Shown: one piece after another, positions 51,627 through 62,749 of the stretch
Layout of the letters: every line of letters starts with the position of its first letter
Numbering within the stretch: position 1 is the stretch's first letter
Origin: Saccharomyces paradoxus
Lineage: Eukaryota; Ascomycota; Saccharomycetes; Saccharomycetales; Saccharomycetaceae
NCBI RefSeq assembly: GCF_002079055.1
Contig: NC_047493.1
Coordinates: 806,001 to 870,000 of the forward strand
Direction of reading: 5' to 3'
Length of the DNA stretch: 64,000 nucleotides
Position numbers and translations under genes: made by a program
Notes under the pieces: model-generated
Told to the model about the DNA's origin: nothing
The model's input: only the letters and a program-made list of their open reading frames with translations
Databases searched by the model: none

Positions 51627-53381
51627 TTAAATGAGCGTCTTTTCTAGTTCGCTTAATGGAACTATCTTTGAATTATAGTGATCCCAACTTTCATTATCCA
51701 CATCGGAAATGCTTTCCATTACATTCCATGGGAAATTGTCATTCAGAAATTTATCGAATGGAGCTGTAGTCTTGTTAGATTCATATAGCAATGACCACAT
51801 AGCTTTATAACAACCACCAAGAGCGCACGAGTTCGGTGTTTCTAACCTAAAATTACCCTTTGTAGCGCCAATGATCTGAGCAAACTTCTTCACAATAGCA
51901 TCGTTCTTGGAAGCTCCACCTACAAAGAAAGCCTTTTCCGGCCTTTTATTCAAGTAGTCCCGCAGGGGAGATTCATCATAGTCAAACTTGACGATTGTAT
52001 CTTCGTTCAACTTCTGTTGTGATCTTGTGTTTGAATCCGAAAGCAAGGGAGATATTCTTACTCTGCAACTCAAAGCCTGTGACTCCACAATATTTTTAGC
52101 ATCGTGTCTCTCGTCTCTGAACTTTTCCACCTCCCTTTCGATTCTACCCGTGTTTGGATTGTACATAACCCTTTTGTTTATGGCTTTGACACTAGGAACG
52201 ATTTCTCCTAGAGGAAAGTATACTCCTAATTCATTATCATCGTCTTTTGAGTCGTCTAACACAGCTTGATTAAAAAGCGTCCAATCGTTACTTTTCTTTG
52301 TATTATCGTCCCGTTCTTCGTTCAACCGGTCTCTTATCTTCTCTCTTGCCAGAGAACCATTACAATAACAAATCATACCCATATAGTGCTCCGGCAGAGT
52401 CGGATGAATGAAGAGATGATAGTTTGGAGAGGGGTGATACTTGTCGGTGACCAGAAGCACTGTAGTACTTGTCCCCAGAGAAACAAGAACGTCGTTTTTC
52501 CTCAAGGGTAATGAACATATAGTGGCTAAATTATCACCAGTCATGGGAGAGACCTTACAGTTTACATTAAAACCGTATTTCTCAATAAAATATTTACAGA
52601 TGGTGCCTGCTATTGTAGCTTTCATGGGTGCTCCCATTAATTTCTGTCTGATGGTTTTGTCCTTAGAAGAACTGTCAATTAAGTGTAGCAGCTCATCACT
52701 GAATTTTCTTCCACGGATATCATAAAGGTTCATACCACAGGCGTCAGCCTCTTCTAATTCAACAAGATGGCCTACTAAAATAGAAGTCAAAAAATTAGAC
52801 ACTAGAGAAATGGTCTTTGTTTTTTCGTACACTTCCGGTTCTAACTGAGCAATTTTAAGAATTTGGGGACCAGTAAATCTAAAATGGGCTCTGGACCCTG
52901 TTAATTGAGCCATTTTCTCAGGCCCTCCAAGACACTGTTCAAACTCTTGACATTGTTTGGCGGTACTATGGTCTTGCCAATTGGGCGCGGTTTGCCTTGC
53001 AAACGCCGCAGGACTCACGTAGTGCAATAAATCTCTTTCCGACTTCCCATTCAATTGTTCTAACAGAGATTCAGCTTGAGAGGACCAGTAGACAGACCCG
53101 TGCTGCTGGCAAGATCCTGAGATGGCCATAACTTTCTCCAAGGGAAACTCAGCCTTTTGATATCTCGAGAGAACCAGGTCTAGAGCCTCTAACCACATGG
53201 CCACGGGACATTCGATAGTATCGCCGTGTACATAAACACCCTTCTTTGTGTGGTAGTGGGGAAGGTCCTTTTCAAATTCAACGGTCTCTGAATGGACAAT
53301 TTTTAGGTTTTGGTCAATGGCGAGACATTTCAGCTGCTGAGTCGAGAGATCAAACCCGAGATAGTATGAATCCAGGGGCAT
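51627..53381 (-). CDS. XKS1: Xylulokinase
   Basis: 584 aa, FGGY carbohydrate kinase with two ribonuclease-H-like ATPase folds: the N-terminal phosphate loop YYLGFDLSTQQLKCL, and C-terminal FFVGGASKNDAIVKKFAQ and CALGGCYKAMWS. It phosphorylates D-xylulose to xylulose-5-phosphate, feeding the pentose phosphate pathway. S. cerevisiae is annotated at 600 aa with 16 extra N-terminal residues. Here the upstream ATG (53423-53425) lies 44 nt before this start and is out of frame, so the start used is the equivalent of S. cerevisiae Met17. Confidence 0.96.
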   Translation of the reverse strand: MPLDSYYLGFDLSTQQLKCLAIDQNLKIVHSETVEFEKDLPHYHTKKGVYVHGDTIECPVAMWLEALDLVLSRYQKAEFPLEKVMAISGSCQQHGSVYWSSQAESLLEQLNGKSERDLLHYVSPAAFARQTAPNWQDHSTAKQCQEFEQCLGGPEKMAQLTGSRAHFRFTGPQILKIAQLEPEVYEKTKTISLVSNFLTSILVGHLVELEEADACGMNLYDIRGRKFSDELLHLIDSSSKDKTIRQKLMGAPMKATIAGTICKYFIEKYGFNVNCKVSPMTGDNLATICSLPLRKNDVLVSLGTSTTVLLVTDKYHPSPNYHLFIHPTLPEHYMGMICYCNGSLAREKIRDRLNEERDDNTKKSNDWTLFNQAVLDDSKDDDNELGVYFPLGEIVPSVKAINKRVMYNPNTGRIEREVEKFRDERHDAKNIVESQALSCRVRISPLLSDSNTRSQQKLNEDTIVKFDYDESPLRDYLNKRPEKAFFVGGASKNDAIVKKFAQIIGATKGNFRLETPNSCALGGCYKAMWSLLYESNKTTAPFDKFLNDNFPWNVMESISDVDNESWDHYNSKIVPLSELEKTLI

Positions 53382-54165
53382 TGTTTCGGAGATTCTCTTT
53401 TGTCCACCTCTGAGTCGCTGAACATAATTTTAAACTTCTATGCTCATCTTCCTCTTGTTTGTCTCGAGAAGCCCCCCCTGATTGTGTCCGCCTGGGACTT
53501 TGTTGGCCGACTCGAAAAGTGACAGTTATCCTATCCACCACTTGGTCAAGATTGAGGATAATAGGAAGTGGTAAAAACGGAAATGGTAATTCGTGAAGAG
53601 GAGGTTTCTAATACCGTTGCAACGTTATTATTTTGCTTTATTCTTGTTTTTTGGGCGAGTTGTGTTTCAAGGACATAGAGAAACTGTTTACTTTTATGTT
53701 TTGTTCTATATTAAAATATTATCATAACAAAGGCAATGAATTTTCTTCACATGGATATGAAACATAAACACAGGAAAAAAAATTCAAGACTTCTAGTTCT
53801 GCCTCTTAAGCAACAACAGATCAGTCACTCATATCCATTCGTATATATATATATATATATATATATGTATTTTAATGTACACTTAGTTCAGCTGCCAAAG
53901 CGCAAACATTTGCACTTGTGTTATAAGGATATACATTTACCTCTTCGGGTAACGAGGTGAAATTGAAAAATTTTAAGGCATTGATAATTGAAAAATTAGA
54001 AAGAAGAATGAATGCATAAATTAATGTTGCCATTCATTACACAATGAACGTCACCTAACGGAAAATTCCATCGCATTTTTTCACATATTTTCTTTCCAGG
54101 GTCACCGTAATATAAAAAACATTCACAGAAAACTGTAGTACCATAGAATATAATAAAGCAACCAT
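53382..54165. other. Divergent promoter region XKS1/SKI6
   Basis: 784 bp. It contains a (TA)11 tract at about 53843-53866 and poly-A/T runs. No RNA gene or LTR recognised; small frames look random. Confidence 0.4.
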
Positions 54166-54906
54166 ATGTCAAGACTAGAAATATACTCACCAGAAGGGCT
54201 ACGTCTTGATGGACGTCGATGGAATGAACTCCGTCGTTTTGAGAGTTCCATAAACACACATCCGCATGCTGCCGATGGTTCATCCTACATGGAACAAGGT
54301 AACAACAAAATTATTACTCTTGTTAAAGGCCCAAAAGAGCCAAGGTTGAAATCTCAAATGGATACCTCAAAAGCTCTATTGAACGTATCAGTGAACATCA
54401 CAAAGTTTTCCAAATTTGAAAGAAGTAAATCAAGTCACAAGAATGAAAGGCGTGTTCTTGAGATACAAACCTCCCTGGTGAGGATGTTTGAGAAGAACGT
54501 AATGCTGAATATTTACCCCAGAACAGTTATCGATATCGAGATTCACGTCCTTGAGCAAGATGGTGGTATTATGGGCTCTTTAATCAATGGTATCACTCTC
54601 GCTCTAATAGATGCTGGTATATCAATGTTTGATTACATAAGTGGTATCTCGGTCGGGCTGTACGATACTACCCCATTATTAGATACCAATTCAATAGAAG
54701 AAAATGCTATGAGTACAGTGACACTAGGTGTAGTAGGGAAATCAGAAAAACTTTCTCTTTTATTGGTAGAAGACAAAATTCCGTTGGATAGATTGGAGAA
54801 TGTTCTGGCCATCGGTATCGCAGGTGCTCATAGAGTAAGGGATTTGATGGATGAAGAACTGAGGAAACATGCTCAGAAAAGAGTCACTAATGCCTCTGCT
54901 AGGTAG
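54166..54906 (+). CDS. SKI6: Exosome core subunit Ski6/Rrp41
   Basis: 246 aa, RNase PH fold, same length as S. cerevisiae Ski6. The N-terminal SRLEIYSPEGLRLDGRRWNELR is the family signature. It is part of the catalytically inert PH-ring of the RNA exosome, paired with Rrp45, through which RNA is threaded to Dis3. It acts in the nucleus (rRNA, snoRNA processing) and cytoplasm (mRNA decay). Confidence 0.98.
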   Translation: MSRLEIYSPEGLRLDGRRWNELRRFESSINTHPHAADGSSYMEQGNNKIITLVKGPKEPRLKSQMDTSKALLNVSVNITKFSKFERSKSSHKNERRVLEIQTSLVRMFEKNVMLNIYPRTVIDIEIHVLEQDGGIMGSLINGITLALIDAGISMFDYISGISVGLYDTTPLLDTNSIEENAMSTVTLGVVGKSEKLSLLLVEDKIPLDRLENVLAIGIAGAHRVRDLMDEELRKHAQKRVTNASAR

Positions 54907-55016
54907 AATAAAAGGCGCCATTAACTGCCACTGTTTATATAAAAGTACATAAAAACAGTAAAGTTGAATATCGAACGCATTTACATCTTCGTACTTCCTA
55001 CCCAGGAGAGAAGCAC

Positions 55017-57473
55017 TCACAGTTTTTTCTTACCTATTGATGCGAATAAATCCTTTGGTTTCATAGAGTGCTGGAAAACTTTCCTCCTTAGGTGCGTGAC
55101 ATTTTGGTTGACACTAGCGACTGTATTAATGACGGTATGCTTCTTACTCAAATCGTCCGCATTTGCATATGCTTCCCTGACATGGGTATGCTGCTTGTAC
55201 TCCTCAGCTATGAAATCTTTATCTTTGTTGGAAGAGGATTTTAATGTATAATTTATCCACGTTTGTATCCCCGTATCGTACTCATCTAGCTCACGCTTAT
55301 AATTCCTCAACTGGTCTATCCTACCTGCATGCGGCGTCTTACTATTCAGTAGTTTATTTATATCTAACTTTGGCAAGTTATTTTGCTGCCCCAATTTTGC
55401 CATTTCTTCAGTACTGGGTTCATGAACACTTGTCATTTCGCCTTGAGATGCTGTCCTGCTTTCACTTTTCAAAGATGCATTGCGTGCCGCCAGATCATTG
55501 GCATTATTGTTGCTATTATTATTATCTGTCGTAATATCGTCGTTTCCTGCATTCAATTGTTCATGTGCGTCCCTCGGTAGAGGTGGCATGTTTGATTGAT
55601 TGCCAATCAAACCGGGAACATTATAAATCGTGTTGTTGTCGTATATAGTCTTAGTGTCCCTGATTGTCTCCAAATCTTCATCCTCACCTTTTGAAGGGAA
55701 TGCATCCCACGTACTCTCCATCTCCGAATAAGTTGATACGACACGCGGTTTCATACTAGCAGGTGTTAAGTCCACTAACTTCCCATTGGAATCGATCACG
55801 TAGCCTGGCGGCGCTTTCTTATTTGCTGTATCCTGTACAAAGCCTGACCGTAAGGCTTCACTATCTGGCTTCCAAGAATCAACATCAGTGGAATCTTTTA
55901 CTGGATTCTCCTCTAAAACTTTGTCTTCACTTACGTGATCTTCCTCATCGGTACTGTTGCTCTTTTCTGACCCAGAATCGCTATTTAACGAATTAGAATT
56001 TTGAATGGTATCTACCTGATTGTGCTTCAATGTTGAATTTTCTGTATTATCATTGATTGAGCTCTTATCATCATTACTAATCATTTTAGAGAAATAACCT
56101 GACTTCGGTGCTTTAAGACTACCTTCATCTGAATCGGAGCTCATGCCTTTTTCTTCCTCCTCCTCGTCACTCGTAAGTACAATAGAACCCTTTTCCCTAT
56201 CAGAAAATTTGTAACTATCTGCATATTCATTATCGTGCTCGGCGAATTCATTATCTTCTTTTTCTTCTTCTTTTGTCTCATTTGTTGAATACTTTATAGA
56301 TTCGGTATACGATAATGCATCATCGTCAGTTGTATCAAGTTGTTTCGATTGTTGGTTAATATCGGTATGTTCATCGCTAATCGGTAAAGATCTATCATCA
56401 TCACTACTATCACAATTATCTTCGTCCTTTGTATCTCCTTCAGATTCTGACGAATGCTGGTAGTCGTTAAAAAAAGAGTTACGATATCCATTATCGCTAA
56501 TTTTTGTTTCCTTTGTTGCATATTTCGGCTCCACTACCTTGTTTCGTCTACTAGATGTATCATAGGTTTCGGTAGAATTCCTACTCCTAATACTGGCTTC
56601 TTCTTCACTTTTTCCTTCCTTTTCCAAAGCACCCGAGCCCTCAACTTTGCGATCATCATCTTGTTCCAAATGTTCCTCTTTCTCCGCAGGCAGCATATTT
56701 GCAAGATAACCTGTTTCGGATACTTTAAACTCGTCGTCTTTTTGCTCAAAAACATCCTCATCATTACTTAAATATTCATTTCCATTCTTTGTCGATGTCT
56801 TTAAGGTGGTACCGCCTTCATTAGTGTCCATTGTAACATCTACGAAATGAGCTTCTTTATCTTCTTCAGGAGACGATGAAGTGGGTACTGTTGTCGGTGG
56901 TGGTGCTTCGTTTTGGATTTCGTCACAACTATCTGAATCACGCTGGAAATCGGATGTTTGCCTAATTTCTGGTGTCATTTCCTTTGATATCTGCTCAATC
57001 AAATTGTCTAGGTCTTCATTTACAGCCCTATTTGTATGTGGCATTTTTTTATTTTCATTTGGACTTTTCAAAGATGCCGTTGACGAAAGATAATCTGATT
57101 TAGAGTGGTCACTAGACTTTTTTGCTTGCATATCTACAGACTCTCTTGAACCCATAAGGCTAGGCACCTCATCCGAGAACCCGTCTGCCTCCCTATCACT
57201 ATGGCTAATATCGCTCTTACTGGCATCATTATCATTACTGCCTTTTTTTTCACCGGCATTTTCGTCACATTCGTCACTAACATCTGTATAATTGAGCTTT
57301 GGTAGACTAGGTAAATTCGAGACCTTTTTCTTGTGGCTTCCAGCACCTTTTGTGCCATCCTCGGAAGAGTAGTCATATTCGTCACTGCTGTCCCATCCAG
57401 CGCCATCATAACTAGCTTGAGATGCGCTTACCCATCTATACGACTTCTTTCTCCCAACCTGTTCAGCACTCAT
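55017..57473 (-). CDS. FYV8: Fyv8, acidic protein of unknown biochemical function
   Basis: 818 aa (S. cerevisiae about 817). Very rich in Ser, Asp, Glu and Asn, largely disordered, with recurrent TGYLANM / SGYFSKM / SGFVQD type short motifs preceded by acidic Ser runs. The one ordered-looking part is C-terminal (about 700-818, [45 protein letters not shown]), predicted helical. Named from K1 killer-toxin survival phenotypes. I infer no enzymatic activity. Confidence 0.92.
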   Translation of the reverse strand: MSAEQVGRKKSYRWVSASQASYDGAGWDSSDEYDYSSEDGTKGAGSHKKKVSNLPSLPKLNYTDVSDECDENAGEKKGSNDNDASKSDISHSDREADGFSDEVPSLMGSRESVDMQAKKSSDHSKSDYLSSTASLKSPNENKKMPHTNRAVNEDLDNLIEQISKEMTPEIRQTSDFQRDSDSCDEIQNEAPPPTTVPTSSSPEEDKEAHFVDVTMDTNEGGTTLKTSTKNGNEYLSNDEDVFEQKDDEFKVSETGYLANMLPAEKEEHLEQDDDRKVEGSGALEKEGKSEEEASIRSRNSTETYDTSSRRNKVVEPKYATKETKISDNGYRNSFFNDYQHSSESEGDTKDEDNCDSSDDDRSLPISDEHTDINQQSKQLDTTDDDALSYTESIKYSTNETKEEEKEDNEFAEHDNEYADSYKFSDREKGSIVLTSDEEEEEKGMSSDSDEGSLKAPKSGYFSKMISNDDKSSINDNTENSTLKHNQVDTIQNSNSLNSDSGSEKSNSTDEEDHVSEDKVLEENPVKDSTDVDSWKPDSEALRSGFVQDTANKKAPPGYVIDSNGKLVDLTPASMKPRVVSTYSEMESTWDAFPSKGEDEDLETIRDTKTIYDNNTIYNVPGLIGNQSNMPPLPRDAHEQLNAGNDDITTDNNNSNNNANDLAARNASLKSESRTASQGEMTSVHEPSTEEMAKLGQQNNLPKLDINKLLNSKTPHAGRIDQLRNYKRELDEYDTGIQTWINYTLKSSSNKDKDFIAEEYKQHTHVREAYANADDLSKKHTVINTVASVNQNVTHLRRKVFQHSMKPKDLFASIGKKKL

Positions 57474-57787
57474 AATTAAATATTGCCTTTTCTACAATAT
57501 AGGCGAATGATTGAACCGCCTTTTTAGTTACAATGCAAGCTTTGTGTTTACCGTGTAAACCATATATGAAAGTGGCCTTTAGGAATGTTCCTTAAGTGCC
57601 TTACAGAATTCTTGGCATGAGGAAAAATATATAAATTACCCGGGGTTAATAATAACGTGTCACTAAACAAACAGATAAAGTTATATAGCCAGTGTGATGG
57701 TAGCATATGCATCCCATTATGGTCAGGATATAAATAATTATCGACAATGCTATATAACATACATATATATCTATATAAAACTAGCTA
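57474..57787. promoter_or_regulatory. FYV8 promoter / SNG1 3' region, Reb1-type site
   Basis: 314 bp. TTACCCGG (Reb1 core) lies at 57636-57643, about 165 bp upstream of the FYV8 ATG. Confidence 0.5.
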
Positions 57788-59443
57788 TTAGTCTTTCCCC
57801 TCAATTCTGGGAGGGTTGTTATTGTTATCAGTGTTGGTTTCTGCCGGGCGGCTACTACGACGGGCAGCTGCGGCGACAGCAGCTTCTGCGACTTGCATAG
57901 CATTTTTTTGCATTTTTTTGCCTGCAATCTTCATACAAAGTGGCATCAAAGATGTATTGAGAGCAACCCATGCCACGAGAATACCGTAATTTCTGCCCAT
58001 TTTTCTTTTGGTTAAATTCAAAAAAATCACTTTGTAGATATCCACGGCATTGTGAATCGGCATGGCATAGCCGTACCTATAAAATTCGTTGTTCAAAGCC
58101 ATTGGATAGAATGAGGCCGAAATATTCAAAATGATCCATGTCATTAACCAAATACTCAGGTACGGAGGGCAATAAGCTATAACTAAGCTCAGAACGTTTT
58201 CATTGGCACCACCGACAGCCATCATTACTAACCACGTAGACATCCAATATATCACGAACCCTCCTCTACCAAAGGCAGGGGTGAAATCGACCCTAAAGAT
58301 TGCGGATACGGTACAGAACCCAATGGAAAGAAGGAAATAGGTTGCCCAAGAAATTGAAAGCCTATAGATTAGAATATGCTTTGGTTTCAGCACTTTGGCC
58401 ATTTCCCCATGCAACTTACCATATAATGATAGTTGTAAAACTGTTAACAAAATACAATAAATCAAACCGACCTGCAAAGGAGCCATTAGAATACGATCAG
58501 CAAAAGGACGATAATCGTTATAGGCAAACAACAACTGCCCTGCAATCGCCCAATTCTCCATGTTTATATTAAGATCTCTGCCACTGGAAGTAATGTTGCT
58601 CATCAATGAGGGAAGATATTCCTTCACATAATATTTTTGAAAGCCGGCTTCCAATTGTTCCATTAGTGGTAAAATGGTTGATCTAACACTCGATGGGTCA
58701 CGACCGCTTTCAAACACCGACTCAAAAAAATCTGATGAATTAAACTGCGAGTTTGCATCCCGGCTAATCAAAGAATTATACAAAGTGTCCGTAGCATTTG
58801 GTTTAGCATTTAACGCCAACCAATATCTCTCTTCATGAATTAAATCGACCACTTTTGCATCAATTTCGCTGGAGTTTGTCGAGCCAAATTTCCTATGAAA
58901 TGATGTCGCATTATAGACTTGCCATGTCCCAGGGATAGACGTTAACAATGAGGGTATGATGGCCGAGATAGACTGAACAGAATTATTAGATGGCACATCC
59001 TGCAACACAACAATATTTTTTACTTTAAAAAAGTAACGATCCGTTCCGTAACAGGCACCCCAATATATCGATATGAGCGAGACACACACACACGCGATGA
59101 AGAAGTTGTTGAAGACAAACTTCAACAATATTTTCTTCCTATGATTTCGCAACCTCGGAGAAAAAAGTCCTGTTTGTATTCTCGCCAAGGGACCACCGTC
59201 GTTACCGCCCTCCTCTTTCTCGTTAGCGCCACCTTCCCCGCGTGATGACAACGAAGAGAGCTTCTCATCAGGAGGTCGATAGTCTTCTAGTGATTTTGCC
59301 AAGTTAGAAGAATGGCTGGAACCCTCAGCAAATCGCTGGTTACTGTACGAAACGCCATCCCTGCCACCTGTAAATACAGCAGCAGCTTCAAAAGTAGGGT
59401 CCTCAATGTATCGAGACTCTTCATCATCAACGGCTTTTGTCAT
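57788..59443 (-). CDS. SNG1: Membrane protein Sng1 (nitrosoguanidine/6-azauracil resistance)
   Basis: 551 aa. The hydrophilic N-terminus (1-100) is followed by a first membrane span (FFIACVCVSLISIYWGACYG, about 112-132) and a large luminal/extracellular loop (about 135-325) with several NxS/T sites. About five C-terminal spans follow (from LQVGLIYCILLTVLQLSLYG), then a basic Asn-rich tail. This is the DUF3533 layout. Sng1 affects drug resistance and plasma-membrane phospholipid asymmetry in yeast; the transport mechanism is unknown. Confidence 0.94.
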   Translation of the reverse strand: MTKAVDDEESRYIEDPTFEAAAVFTGGRDGVSYSNQRFAEGSSHSSNLAKSLEDYRPPDEKLSSLSSRGEGGANEKEEGGNDGGPLARIQTGLFSPRLRNHRKKILLKFVFNNFFIACVCVSLISIYWGACYGTDRYFFKVKNIVVLQDVPSNNSVQSISAIIPSLLTSIPGTWQVYNATSFHRKFGSTNSSEIDAKVVDLIHEERYWLALNAKPNATDTLYNSLISRDANSQFNSSDFFESVFESGRDPSSVRSTILPLMEQLEAGFQKYYVKEYLPSLMSNITSSGRDLNINMENWAIAGQLLFAYNDYRPFADRILMAPLQVGLIYCILLTVLQLSLYGKLHGEMAKVLKPKHILIYRLSISWATYFLLSIGFCTVSAIFRVDFTPAFGRGGFVIYWMSTWLVMMAVGGANENVLSLVIAYCPPYLSIWLMTWIILNISASFYPMALNNEFYRYGYAMPIHNAVDIYKVIFLNLTKRKMGRNYGILVAWVALNTSLMPLCMKIAGKKMQKNAMQVAEAAVAAAARRSSRPAETNTDNNNNPPRIEGKD

Positions 59444-59996
59444 ATTTGTTTTCTGTGCGGCTATTTACACTTATGATAATACTCAACCCTTACGGCGTAT
59501 AAAAGACTAAAGAACAGAATATGTGACCTGATATATACAAAAAGAAGAACGATTATGCGTACACGGATGTACCTCTCAACAACACTAAGATATGAAGACG
59601 CTTATTAGCTACGTCAAAGCCGTTTTCCATTCCCTTATTTGAACAAGGTGGTCCAATGATGACAAAGCCGCATGTTATCATCGAACAAATTCACAGCTCT
59701 CGCTTTTTCCATGGTCCTCTCCAGATTATACTACTTCCCCGAACATTAATAAAAGGATACGAAAAAGAACATCCACGCATATACACGGAAATAGGCGACA
59801 TTGTACGGGTGACCGGTTTATTTTTTCTCAACATTTCTTTTTCTTCCTTGCTTTCCATTCTCTTCGAGATCCACATCTATTGTGGTGAAAAATAACAAAA
59901 ACATGTGCTTTAGGTATGCAAGGTATAATGAGTGGCAGATCGGAAGGAACAAACTGAAATTGCTACCTGGTAAGATCTTAGAAATCAACTTGCACA
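59444..59996. other. Divergent promoter region SNG1/YPP1
   Basis: 553 bp without a recognised element. A 79-codon plus-strand frame at 59656-59895 and its antisense partner look random. Confidence 0.4.
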
Positions 59997-62450
59997 ATGC
60001 CTAATTCCAGTGCACGAATTGCTCCTGCCGTTCCATCGAAGATAATAGATGTGGTCGACCAAGCGCTAAAAGCGCGACTCTTAGGTGGTAGTACTTTCCA
60101 TTCAGGGTTTGATAGTTTAAATTCCGTACTTAACCTACAATTCAGACTACATTACCATGTCATTGGGTCGAAGGGACTTGCAAAGCCCGTTTGTGATGTT
60201 TTATTGAAGGACAGTCAAAATTTAGAGAAAAACATGAATATGATGGAGGAATTGAATGACTATCCGGACATTACAAAACTCGTTGAGAAGATTTTGTTCA
60301 ATTGCTTTGGGATTCTTTTCTTCCACAGGGGCCAATTTCAGGAATCTCAGCGCTGTTTGCTGCACTCTTTGAAAATTCATAATAACACTGCGCCACAAAG
60401 AACAGCGCTTATGGAAGAGTATGATAAATATTTGGTCGTAGAAAACTTGTACTACCGTGGCCTACTTTCCCAAGACATCAATATCATGCAAAATATCATT
60501 TACAAAGAACTACTGACACATGTGGATAAGGTTCCTCCCGAATCAAATGGTCTTCTTTTCGAATACCTCAATTTGATTGTCGGAAAACTAAGGTTCAATC
60601 AACTTCAGGATTTAGCAGAAAATTTTAAAAGTAGCGTCGACAGTCCTTTTATTCTTTTTCTTTACATAATGAAGAAGTTCCAATCACCTTCCAAAAAGCA
60701 CATCGATAGTGATGATCTTTATTTGAAGTTGGGGCAAAACGTCTTATCGAAGGCCAAATTCCCCACTGCGAGTGAAGCAAATAACGAGACTTTGGAGCAT
60801 TTTAACGTCTTTTTACAGTATTATTTCAAATTCACTAATATAAAAAATATAAAAGTTAATTCCGGCTGGTACAGTTTCATAATATCTTCAATGGAAAAGA
60901 CTTTTCAAAGTATTGAGGTTTCGAAAACAGCAATGCTTCTTTTCCAAAATCTAAGCAATAACAGTAGTGATGAAATGAAAAAAAAAACTTTAAAAAGAGA
61001 ATCTATACTAAATTTTGCTAATTTTGTGAAGTATAACGACAAGTACTATCAGCTAAACGATAACTCCCACCGTGACATCATTTCCTTCATAGACGCCTAT
61101 TCTTTCATTCTACAAAACTCCTCCAAGACCGATTCAATCGAAAACCTTTTCGATTACGATAATACAGTATCCATGTTTGCCACCTCCTTGGATTCCTTCT
61201 ACAAAGAGTATAATTTGCCAATAATGAGCCAATCAGAATCCTTAGATTGGCTGGAAAACAGCACCAGATGTGTATACCCAGAAAACATTGCGAAAGTTCT
61301 GACAAATGCGTGGTCGACTTTGTACGAAATTAGAAAATATCAGTTAGATTTCCTTATATCTAATGATTTGACTTCATATCTATGTAATGCAATGATGTTA
61401 TCAACAAAAGAGAAAGACAATACTGATGTTGAAGAGAAGGAGGAAGGAGAAGAAGAGAAAGCATTACGTGAGTTACAATTTAAATATTCTTACACTCTAG
61501 CGCAACAGAGACACATTGAAACTGCAAGCAAGACTATAGAATCATTGATATTAAGCAAAAACCCAAACTACTACAAAGCCTGGCACCTATTGGCTCTTTG
61601 TAGATCTGTCCAAGAAGATAAGGAGATGTCGTACAAGATCGTTTGCTCCGTTTTAGAAGCCATGAATGAAAGTCTTCAAAGTAATACTTTACTTCTGAAT
61701 GATAGATGGCAATTTATCCACCTAAAAATAACCCAGTTGGCTATAATTGAAGAAATTTTTGGTACTTTAGAAGCACTAGAGACACTCCCAGAAGTCTTTG
61801 AACTATACACAACGTTATTTCCAGATTCCCAACCTGAACTGAACAGCTTGGGCCCTAAATATTCTCAAACTAAAGAATATCTTTTACAAATGGTTTGGAT
61901 CTTCGCTGCGAATATGTACATGAGAACGAAAGACAATGACAAGGATGCCAAGGCTGCCATCAAAGAAGCTTCAAGTGTCGAAAGTAAATTCAAGAATTTA
62001 AATTGTAATATCGCGAACGGTTATTTATCAATAATAAAAGATGAACCAAGCGTGGCACTAAAGGAGTTCGAAACAGTATTGTACTATGACGAAAATAATT
62101 TAGATGCCTTGATCGGATTCGCTGAATTAATTTTTCCTGAAGAACTAGGTATAGAGGAAACTAATCTTGAGTGTTATTATACTCTAAGCCTCGATAAAAA
62201 ACCAGCTAAGAGGGCCCAACTTACTTTCGTTAATGACACAGACAGGTCAGCAGCGTATGCAAGACTAAAATTCCTATTGGAGTGTGCGATACTAGAATCG
62301 ATCGAAGCTTACCATTCCCCAGAGGTTTGGTGGTATTTGTCCCTCATTTACGAAAAGTATCAAGATGACGAATACAAAAATTCTTTATTAAAGTGTATTA
62401 AATATCAAGAATTAAATCCCATTCGCTCCCTAAGGTATTGTAATTACTAA
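59997..62450 (+). CDS. YPP1: Ypp1, plasma-membrane adaptor of PI4-kinase Stt4
   Basis: 817 aa, TPR-like alpha-solenoid (for example FNCFGILFFHRGQFQESQRCLLHSLKIHNN and the C-terminal AYHSPEVWWYLSLIYEKYQDDEYKNSLLKCIKYQELNP). Relative of animal TTC7. With Efr3 it recruits Stt4 to PI-kinase patches, making plasma-membrane PI4P. An acidic loop EEKEEGEEEKALRE sits in the middle. Length as in S. cerevisiae. Confidence 0.96.
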   Translation: MPNSSARIAPAVPSKIIDVVDQALKARLLGGSTFHSGFDSLNSVLNLQFRLHYHVIGSKGLAKPVCDVLLKDSQNLEKNMNMMEELNDYPDITKLVEKILFNCFGILFFHRGQFQESQRCLLHSLKIHNNTAPQRTALMEEYDKYLVVENLYYRGLLSQDINIMQNIIYKELLTHVDKVPPESNGLLFEYLNLIVGKLRFNQLQDLAENFKSSVDSPFILFLYIMKKFQSPSKKHIDSDDLYLKLGQNVLSKAKFPTASEANNETLEHFNVFLQYYFKFTNIKNIKVNSGWYSFIISSMEKTFQSIEVSKTAMLLFQNLSNNSSDEMKKKTLKRESILNFANFVKYNDKYYQLNDNSHRDIISFIDAYSFILQNSSKTDSIENLFDYDNTVSMFATSLDSFYKEYNLPIMSQSESLDWLENSTRCVYPENIAKVLTNAWSTLYEIRKYQLDFLISNDLTSYLCNAMMLSTKEKDNTDVEEKEEGEEEKALRELQFKYSYTLAQQRHIETASKTIESLILSKNPNYYKAWHLLALCRSVQEDKEMSYKIVCSVLEAMNESLQSNTLLLNDRWQFIHLKITQLAIIEEIFGTLEALETLPEVFELYTTLFPDSQPELNSLGPKYSQTKEYLLQMVWIFAANMYMRTKDNDKDAKAAIKEASSVESKFKNLNCNIANGYLSIIKDEPSVALKEFETVLYYDENNLDALIGFAELIFPEELGIEETNLECYYTLSLDKKPAKRAQLTFVNDTDRSAAYARLKFLLECAILESIEAYHSPEVWWYLSLIYEKYQDDEYKNSLLKCIKYQELNPIRSLRYCNY

Positions 62451-62594
62451 TGACGCTCCTCCTGATGTACGTGTATATATATTTATATGTGGATACATAT
62501 ATGTTCTGGTGGACAGATACTCATAACAAGCATAGAAACTAATGAAGCACCTCTTTATCACACATTTTTTGTCAGTTTTTGTAACAGTATTAAG

Positions 62595-62601
62595 TTACCC
62601 G
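62595..62601 (+). promoter_or_regulatory. Reb1-type site upstream of PMT6
   Basis: TTACCCG core, 155 bp before the PMT6 ATG, in the 299-bp YPP1-PMT6 spacer. Nothing else was recognised there. Confidence 0.45.
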
Positions 62602-62749
62602 TATTATCAATGTAATAACATAAGTAATTTGAAAAAGAGCATTAGCAGTAGTCACGTTTCGCGTTGAAGCAATTATTTAGATATCTGTCGTTGAATGTTT
62701 AATATAGCAAGCAATAGTCCTATCATAGTTGTTTTTTTATTATTCACCA

